From: Streptomyces phaeolivaceus
Lineage (GTDB): Bacteria > Actinomycetota > Actinomycetes > Streptomycetales > Streptomycetaceae
Assembly (NCBI RefSeq): GCF_009184865.1
Contig: NZ_CP045096.1
Span: forward strand, 5,208,001 to 5,272,000
Length of the DNA: 64,000 bases
Direction of reading: 5' to 3'
The notes below the pieces were generated by a model. It made no database searches and was not told the origin of the DNA. It saw only the letters and a list, made by a program, of their open reading frames with translations. The translations under genes and the position numbers were made by a program. Below, piece by piece: positions 59,732-64,000 of the stretch. The stretch's first letter is position 1, and every line of letters begins with the position of its first letter.

Positions 59732-60547
59732 ATGCGTCGTGCGTACCGTGTTCTCGCCCGGGTCGTGGTCCTCGGGATGCTCGCGGGGGCGACGGCCTGC
59801 GTCGCGAAGGACCCCGGGCATCCGCGCGGCTTCCCGGAGGCGGCCGTCGTCGACGACCCGGCCACCGCCTCGCCGTCGGCCCGGCCGAAGCCCACCCTGA
59901 CCGACGCGCGCGCCCGCAGCGCGCTGCTCCGCCAGGACGACCTGGGCGAGGCCTGGGCCGGCACCCAGGGCGCGGCGACCTGGCGGGACGGTCTCCTCAA
60001 GGGCCGCACCGACCGCCCCGAGTGCCAGGAACTCCTGGACGCGGTGTACGCCGAGGACGTCCTCGGCAAGCCCAGGGGCGGCACGGCCGTCACCGGCTTC
60101 GACGACTACGAGTACGGCGCCCAACTCCGCTACCAGGTGGGCGAGTACGACAGGGCCGACGTCGACGCCCGCCTCGGCCGGCTCCGCCGGATCGTCGACA
60201 AGTGCGGGGAGTTCACCATCACCGGGATCCAGGGACAGGAGTACGGCGCCGAGGTCGTCCCCGTCGAACTCCCCGGCGACCTGGGCGACGCCCGGCAGGG
60301 CCTGCGGCTGATCGTCAGCGGGGCGGTGGAGGGCGAGGACAGCGCCCTCACCCTCGACCTCGCCACCGTGCGCGTCGGCGACACGGCCGCCCTCCTCACC
60401 CACGGCGGCCTCTACGGCATCGACGACACCGCCACCCGAGAAGCGGCCCAGGCCGGCACCCAACGCCTCCAGGACCTCCTGAAGAAGGAACAGCAGGAGA
60501 AGAAGGGCAAGAAGAAGCCGAAGCCCCCTCCGCCCTCGGCGGCGTGA
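59732..60547 (+). CDS. Probable lipoprotein of unknown function
   Basis: A 271-residue protein; ATG 59732 with GGAGG seven bases upstream. A signal (about 1-24) ends in a lipobox-like AGATAC. The mature part (about 45-245) has LLRQDDLGEAWAGTQ, CQELLDAVYAEDVLGKP, YQVGEYDRADVDARLGRLRRIVDKCGEFTI and LATVRVGDTAALLTHGGLYG, which is like the extracellular sensor (PknH-type/DUF4333-like) lipoproteins of actinomycetes. The C-terminus is Lys/Pro-rich. Remnants of two other genes lie directly downstream. Confidence 0.75.
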   Translation: MRRAYRVLARVVVLGMLAGATACVAKDPGHPRGFPEAAVVDDPATASPSARPKPTLTDARARSALLRQDDLGEAWAGTQGAATWRDGLLKGRTDRPECQELLDAVYAEDVLGKPRGGTAVTGFDDYEYGAQLRYQVGEYDRADVDARLGRLRRIVDKCGEFTITGIQGQEYGAEVVPVELPGDLGDARQGLRLIVSGAVEGEDSALTLDLATVRVGDTAALLTHGGLYGIDDTATREAAQAGTQRLQDLLKKEQQEKKGKKKPKPPPPSAA

Positions 60548-60665
60548 CGCATGTGGTAGCCGGTGCCCGCGAAGCCGTCCGCCGCGGAGGGGACCACGCG
60601 GATCGTCACGTTCTCCCTCTCGGAGGCCCTCAGGAGGTGTTCCAACTGCGCGCGGGCGACCTTCG
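60545..60665 (-). pseudogene. Fragment of a DUF5753-domain HTH regulator
   Basis: The minus strand reads QLEHLLRASERENVTIRVVP, then SAADGFAGTGYHM, the most conserved part of DUF5753 domains found at the C-terminus of Streptomyces XRE (Scr1-type) regulators. No start and no HTH domain remain; the peptide runs into the 3' end of the neighbouring lipoprotein gene. Confidence 0.65.
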
Positions 60666-60881
60666 GTCCGCCGGGGGTTGTGGCTCGTCCACTCGCTCAC
60701 CGAGGGGCGCTGGGGCACCGCCCCGGCCGTACCCGTACCCGTACCCGTACCCCAGGGCCCGCCCTGCCCCGACGGCAAGGCCGTGTGGTTCGACCTCGCC
60801 GCGCCGCTCAGCCCCGTGCGGCCGACCGTTCCGTGCCCGGCTTCACACCCCACACATACACCTCGTCGCCCTCGTGCATGA
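60660..60881 (+). pseudogene. Tail of an anti-sigma-type GHKL ATPase gene
   Basis: The plus strand reads RRGLWLVHSLTEGRWGTAPAV and GKAVWFDLAAPLSP, matching the final strand of HATPase_c (RsbW-like) proteins, which often lie next to DUF5753 regulators. It begins where the DUF5753 fragment ends, so a deletion has removed most of both genes. The frame runs on to 60881 inside the convergent L,D-transpeptidase gene. A CCGTAC/ACCCGT hexamer run (about 60728-60752) is inside. Confidence 0.6.
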
Positions 60882-61545
60882 TCCGCCACAACCGCTCCGC
60901 GTCGGCGTAGCGGAGGTTCACGCAGCCGTGGGAGCCGCCTCGGAAGAGGTCGTCGAGGACGCCGTGGAAGGCCTGGCCGTCGTTGAAGAACTGGGCGAAC
61001 GGCATGGGCGCGTTGTCGTACAGGTCGGAGTGGTGGTCACGGTTCTTCCAGTAGACCGTGTGCCAGCCGGTGCGGGTCTCCTGCCCGTCCCGGCCGGTGC
61101 GCGCGGGCACCGGCCGGTAGATCACGCGGTCGCCCTGCTGTACCCACACCAGCTGCCGGTCGAGGTCCACACAGGTCACCTGGTAGGTCCGCACCGGGCA
61201 CTTCCCCGCCGCGTTCGGGTTGGCGCGGGCCTGCACCACCAGCATCGTGCGGTAGGTGGCGAGCCCCGCGTACCCGTCGGCCGGTTTCACGCCCGCGCGC
61301 TGCTGGAACGCGCGGATCGCCACACAGTCGGCGGTGGACTGCCGGCCGTCCGCCACCAGCTTGAGGTGGCGTTCCAGGTCCCACTGGTAGGGGCCGGTCC
61401 GCGCGGTGCACTCCGGCGCGGGCGCCGACGCGAGGGGCGCCGACGCGATGGCGGGTGCCGTCGTCCAGCCCAGCAGGGCGGACGACAGCACCGCGACCAC
61501 CTTCACCCGTATCCGGGTCTTCCGTGTCCTTCGTCGGGTCGTCAA
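60808..61545 (-). CDS. Secreted L,D-transpeptidase (YkuD)
   Basis: A 245-residue protein from TTG 61545 (LTTRRRTRKTR), which has GGAGG five bases upstream; a GTG at 61572 is in frame but lacks this. A signal peptide (about 1-38) is followed by a peptidoglycan-binding-like region (about 48-100, LKLVADGRQSTADCVAIRAFQQRAGVKPADGYAG) and the YkuD domain (about 110-245). The catalytic site is complete: HGVLDDLFRGGSHGCVNL with Cys208. It is the second active-looking L,D-transpeptidase in this island. Confidence 0.9.
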   Translation of the reverse strand: MTTRRRTRKTRIRVKVVAVLSSALLGWTTAPAIASAPLASAPAPECTARTGPYQWDLERHLKLVADGRQSTADCVAIRAFQQRAGVKPADGYAGLATYRTMLVVQARANPNAAGKCPVRTYQVTCVDLDRQLVWVQQGDRVIYRPVPARTGRDGQETRTGWHTVYWKNRDHHSDLYDNAPMPFAQFFNDGQAFHGVLDDLFRGGSHGCVNLRYADAERLWRIMHEGDEVYVWGVKPGTERSAARG

Positions 61546-61680
61546 CGCGGCCTCCGGTACTCGCTCGCACACTCACTCGCCGAACCCCTTCTCAGAGATA
61601 CGGCATCGCGAGCGCCCCGGAGACGTCGTGCTGGGCCGAACGGGCACGTCGGCCCAGCAGTCCGTCAGCGCGTCAGAGCG

Positions 61681-64000
61681 TCAGCACTTCTTGCCCTTGC
61701 ACGGCTCGCCGCGCACGTTGAAGAGCTTCACGGTCAGCCCGTCGCCGGCGGAGGCGTTCCTCGGGGTGAGGACGTACGGCCCGGTGACCGGCTGCTTCGG
61801 CTTGAGATAGCCCTCGGGGACATCGGTCTCCACCAGGTGGTACGTGCCGGGCAGGAGCGAGCCGAACGAGCAGCGGCCGGTGCGCGAGCTGGCGCAGTCG
61901 TTGACGAACCGGTCCTTCCTCAGGCCGTACCGCTGGAGGCCGCGCACCCCGTTGGTGTCCTGCCACAGCTCGAACACCGCGCCCGGCAGCGGCTTGTCGC
62001 TCTTCTTGTCCAGCTTCACCAGCGTCAGCCGCACCGACTTGGTGAGGCCGGCGTCGACCGTGTGGTTCACATGGCCGGGGTCGCCGACCCGGACCGTGGT
62101 CCGGCCGTACGCGTCGACGTCGGAGTCGATCGCGCGGTTCGAACCGGCGTCCTTCACCGTCCACTTGAGGGAGGCCCGGCTCGGCTTGCCCGGCAGCGTG
62201 CTGGTGTCGACGCCGCCGTAGTCGAAGGAGACCCGGTAGGTGGTGTTCGGCTTCAGGCCCTGGGCGCTGCCGATGTAGTACTCGCCGCCCGCGTCGGTGA
62301 CCGCGGTCAGACCGCGGTCCGACAGCGACGACGTCGTGTCGAGCTTCACCCTCACGCCCTTGACCGGCGGTTCGGACGGGTCCTGGACGCCGTTGCCGTT
62401 GACGTCGTACCAGACCCGGTTGCCGATCTGGACGGGCGCCCGGTCGCAGACCAGCTCCAGGTCGGCGAGGCCGTTGCCCTTGCCGAAGAGCAGGGCGCGG
62501 CCCGCGGCCTTGTCGCTCCAGGTCCGCTGGACCGTGAGGTTGCCCTCCGTCTTGCCCTTGTCCGCGTTCCAGCGGCGGACGCCCTGCTCCCAGGGGTGCG
62601 GGTCGAACGGGTCGTAGACCGTGCTCCACAGCCTGTTCCGGTACGGCTGGAGGGCCGTGCCGCCCTGGGTGACCTGGTCCTCGTGGGCGCCGTCGAGCCG
62701 GGTCGAGTCGGCGTAGAACTCGCCGTGGCCCGGCCCCTCGTCGTTGTTCGGCAGCGCGCCGTAGAGCGCGTCGCAGCGGGCGTTGTTCTCCAGCGTGTAC
62801 GTCGTCCGGGACGTGCACACCCGCAGGACGTCACCGGCGGCGATGGCCCTGACCAGGGTGTTCTTGCGGGCGTTGAAGGGGTACGTCGCCGTGCCCTGCA
62901 TATCGGCGAAGCGGTCCCGGAAGCCGAGGATCAGGTCGCCGTTGTCGGCGATCTCGATGTTGGCCAGGATCGGCTGCGGCGCGGAGACGAAGGAGAGGGG
63001 GCCGGGCTCGGGGACCCGCTGGTTCCAGGCCTCCCACATGGCACTCAGCGGCTGGCCGACGGTGGAGGGCTTGAAACAGCCGTGGCCGCCGGAGGCGGGA
63101 CCCGTACGGGGTGCGGGGACCGTCTGCGGTGCGGTGCTCGTGTGCGGCGCGGTGCTCGCGTTGGGGGCGGGGGCCGTGTGCGACCCGGTGTCCGACCCCG
63201 TGTGTGAACCCGTGTGCGAGCCGGTGTGCGGGCCGGTGTGCGGGCCGGTGTGCGACCCCGGCTGTGAACCGGAGTGGGCCCCGTCGACCCGGTAGGCGCA
63301 GCCGCGCGGGTAGTTCATCGCCGTGTGGAACAGGGGACTGAACGACCCCTTGGTGAACTCGTAGACGTGCGAGGTGACTTGCGACGGGTCGCCCCACGGC
63401 ACCTTCCTGGTGACCGTGTTCTCCGCGCCGCACACCCCGCCGACGAGCACCCGCCCACCGCGCACCCCGATGCCGTACGGGTGCCACGAGCCGGCGCACT
63501 CCTCCGGCCGGGGGATGACGTGCGACCGGTAGCGGCCCGGGTAGACCCCGTCGCCGTTGCCGTGGATCGGCACCGCGTACAGCCGGGAGTCGTTGAGGCT
63601 GACCGCGTACAGGGTCCTGCCGTCACCGGAGACGTCGACGTCGCCGATGCCCTCCCGGCCGACCCTGCTGTAGACCGGGTTGTCGCGCAGCCAGTGGTCG
63701 GCCTCGTCGTGCTCGGTCAGCAGGCCCGGCAGGGTGACGAAGGTGGTCACCCCGGAGGCGCTGTTGCGGCGGTAGATCGTGTTGGTCGCGCCCGCCGGAC
63801 CGTACGCCGCGTGCCGCTTGACCAGCGTGCCCATGTACGTGTTGCCGGTCCGGTCGTTGCCGATCCCGAACACGGCCCCCTGCTGGGTGTTGTTGGTCAG
63901 CGTCTCGACCGTGCCGCCGGGGTGGGCGCCGGAGAAGTTCCCCGGGAACCGCGTCAGACCCTTGTGGGTGTCGGGCGCGTCGCCCTTGGTGAGGTTGCAG
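61681..64000 (-). CDS. Large surface protein with SdrD_B and SpaA-like domains (5' end outside window)
   Basis: At least 773 codons, open to the window edge. The visible N-terminal part (about 1-290) is a propeller-like domain with VFGIGNDRTGNTYMGTLVKRHAAYGP, GVTTFVTLPG and GDVDVSGDGRTLYAVSLNDSRLYAVPI. A Gly-Ser-His-Thr-Gly-Pro repeat linker is at about 250-280. Then comes a region with RVCTSRTTYTLENNARCDALYG, an SdrD_B domain (IGNRVWYDVNGNGVQDPSEPPVKGVRV), an Ig-like segment and a SpaA/prealbumin-type domain (VRLTLVKLDKKSDKPLPGAVFELWQD, LLPGTYHLVETDVPEGYLK). It ends CKGKKC without LPXTG or a membrane anchor. It is probably a secreted or surface-exposed matrix or adhesin-like protein. Confidence 0.85.
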   Translation of the reverse strand, partial: CNLTKGDAPDTHKGLTRFPGNFSGAHPGGTVETLTNNTQQGAVFGIGNDRTGNTYMGTLVKRHAAYGPAGATNTIYRRNSASGVTTFVTLPGLLTEHDEADHWLRDNPVYSRVGREGIGDVDVSGDGRTLYAVSLNDSRLYAVPIHGNGDGVYPGRYRSHVIPRPEECAGSWHPYGIGVRGGRVLVGGVCGAENTVTRKVPWGDPSQVTSHVYEFTKGSFSPLFHTAMNYPRGCAYRVDGAHSGSQPGSHTGPHTGPHTGSHTGSHTGSDTGSHTAPAPNASTAPHTSTAPQTVPAPRTGPASGGHGCFKPSTVGQPLSAMWEAWNQRVPEPGPLSFVSAPQPILANIEIADNGDLILGFRDRFADMQGTATYPFNARKNTLVRAIAAGDVLRVCTSRTTYTLENNARCDALYGALPNNDEGPGHGEFYADSTRLDGAHEDQVTQGGTALQPYRNRLWSTVYDPFDPHPWEQGVRRWNADKGKTEGNLTVQRTWSDKAAGRALLFGKGNGLADLELVCDRAPVQIGNRVWYDVNGNGVQDPSEPPVKGVRVKLDTTSSLSDRGLTAVTDAGGEYYIGSAQGLKPNTTYRVSFDYGGVDTSTLPGKPSRASLKWTVKDAGSNRAIDSDVDAYGRTTVRVGDPGHVNHTVDAGLTKSVRLTLVKLDKKSDKPLPGAVFELWQDTNGVRGLQRYGLRKDRFVNDCASSRTGRCSFGSLLPGTYHLVETDVPEGYLKPKQPVTGPYVLTPRNASAGDGLTVKLFNVRGEPCKGKKC

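Noticed and set aside
60022..63207. A plus-strand frame of over 1000 codons
   Set aside because: It is a shadow of the lipoprotein, transpeptidase and surface protein genes; the composition is Arg/Gly/Pro-rich and no domain is recognisable.

Overview
The window is chromosomal DNA of a high-G+C actinomycete, almost certainly a Streptomyces. The support is the extreme third-position G+C, frequent GTG starts, SigE-family ECF sigma factors, large SpoIIE-type phosphatases, Tat and lipoprotein signals, and the set of gene families. A perfect parS site (TGTTTCACGTGAAACA) just upstream of aspS suggests the origin-proximal core of the chromosome. I found no tRNA, rRNA, CRISPR array or intact mobile element.

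Layout. 0-13 kb: a partial gene, a BRO-N domain protein, an AI-2E family transporter, a PAS-GAF-PP2C-HATPase switch protein, aspS with its parS site, two tandem secreted intradiol dioxygenases, a methyltransferase, a GPP34 protein, a nucleotidyltransferase and a CAP/SCP protein. 13-16 kb: a decayed locus holding a frameshifted DUF4956 gene, a VTC polymerase fused by deletion to a carbohydrate-binding protein, and a peptidase tail, followed by a PD-(D/E)XK protein. 16-22.5 kb: a second CAP protein, a pectate lyase, and an operon of saccharopine dehydrogenase-like enzyme, APC permease and universal stress protein. 22.5-30 kb: a PH-domain protein, a broken metG fused to a Uma2 remnant, a vWA protein with a huge acidic linker, and a PhoX phosphatase behind a PHO box.

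30-45 kb: a FUSC transporter, a membrane endonuclease/exonuclease/phosphatase protein, a small membrane protein, an alpha/beta hydrolase divergent from a MocR regulator, membrane proteins, a SpoIIE phosphatase, an RR-HK two-component pair and a secreted beta-propeller/Ig protein. 45-54 kb: a TM-helix channel-like protein, an NPP1 (NLP) secreted protein divergent from an HTH-nSTAND-WD40 protein, a Uma2 protein, an HTH-TPR regulator and a deleted permease/TIGR03943 pair. 54.7-64 kb: a cell-envelope island with two ECF sigma factors, two membrane-anchored partner proteins, two L,D-transpeptidases, lipoproteins and an SdrD_B/SpaA-type surface protein that runs off the window.

Three themes stand out. 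(1) At least five loci carry short frameshifts or junctions where two truncated genes abut, including metG, which lacks its HIGH-motif segment and its C-terminus; this is either real decay or assembly error and should be tested first. (2) An ECF sigma/membrane-partner pair whose extracellular domain looks like an L,D-transpeptidase fold with Trp in place of the catalytic Cys lies divergent to an apparently active L,D-transpeptidase. A second sigma sits between two genes sharing another extracellular domain. Together they suggest an envelope-crosslink sensing module. (3) Pectate lyase, an NLP-like protein and extracellular ring-cleavage dioxygenases fit life with plants or plant debris.
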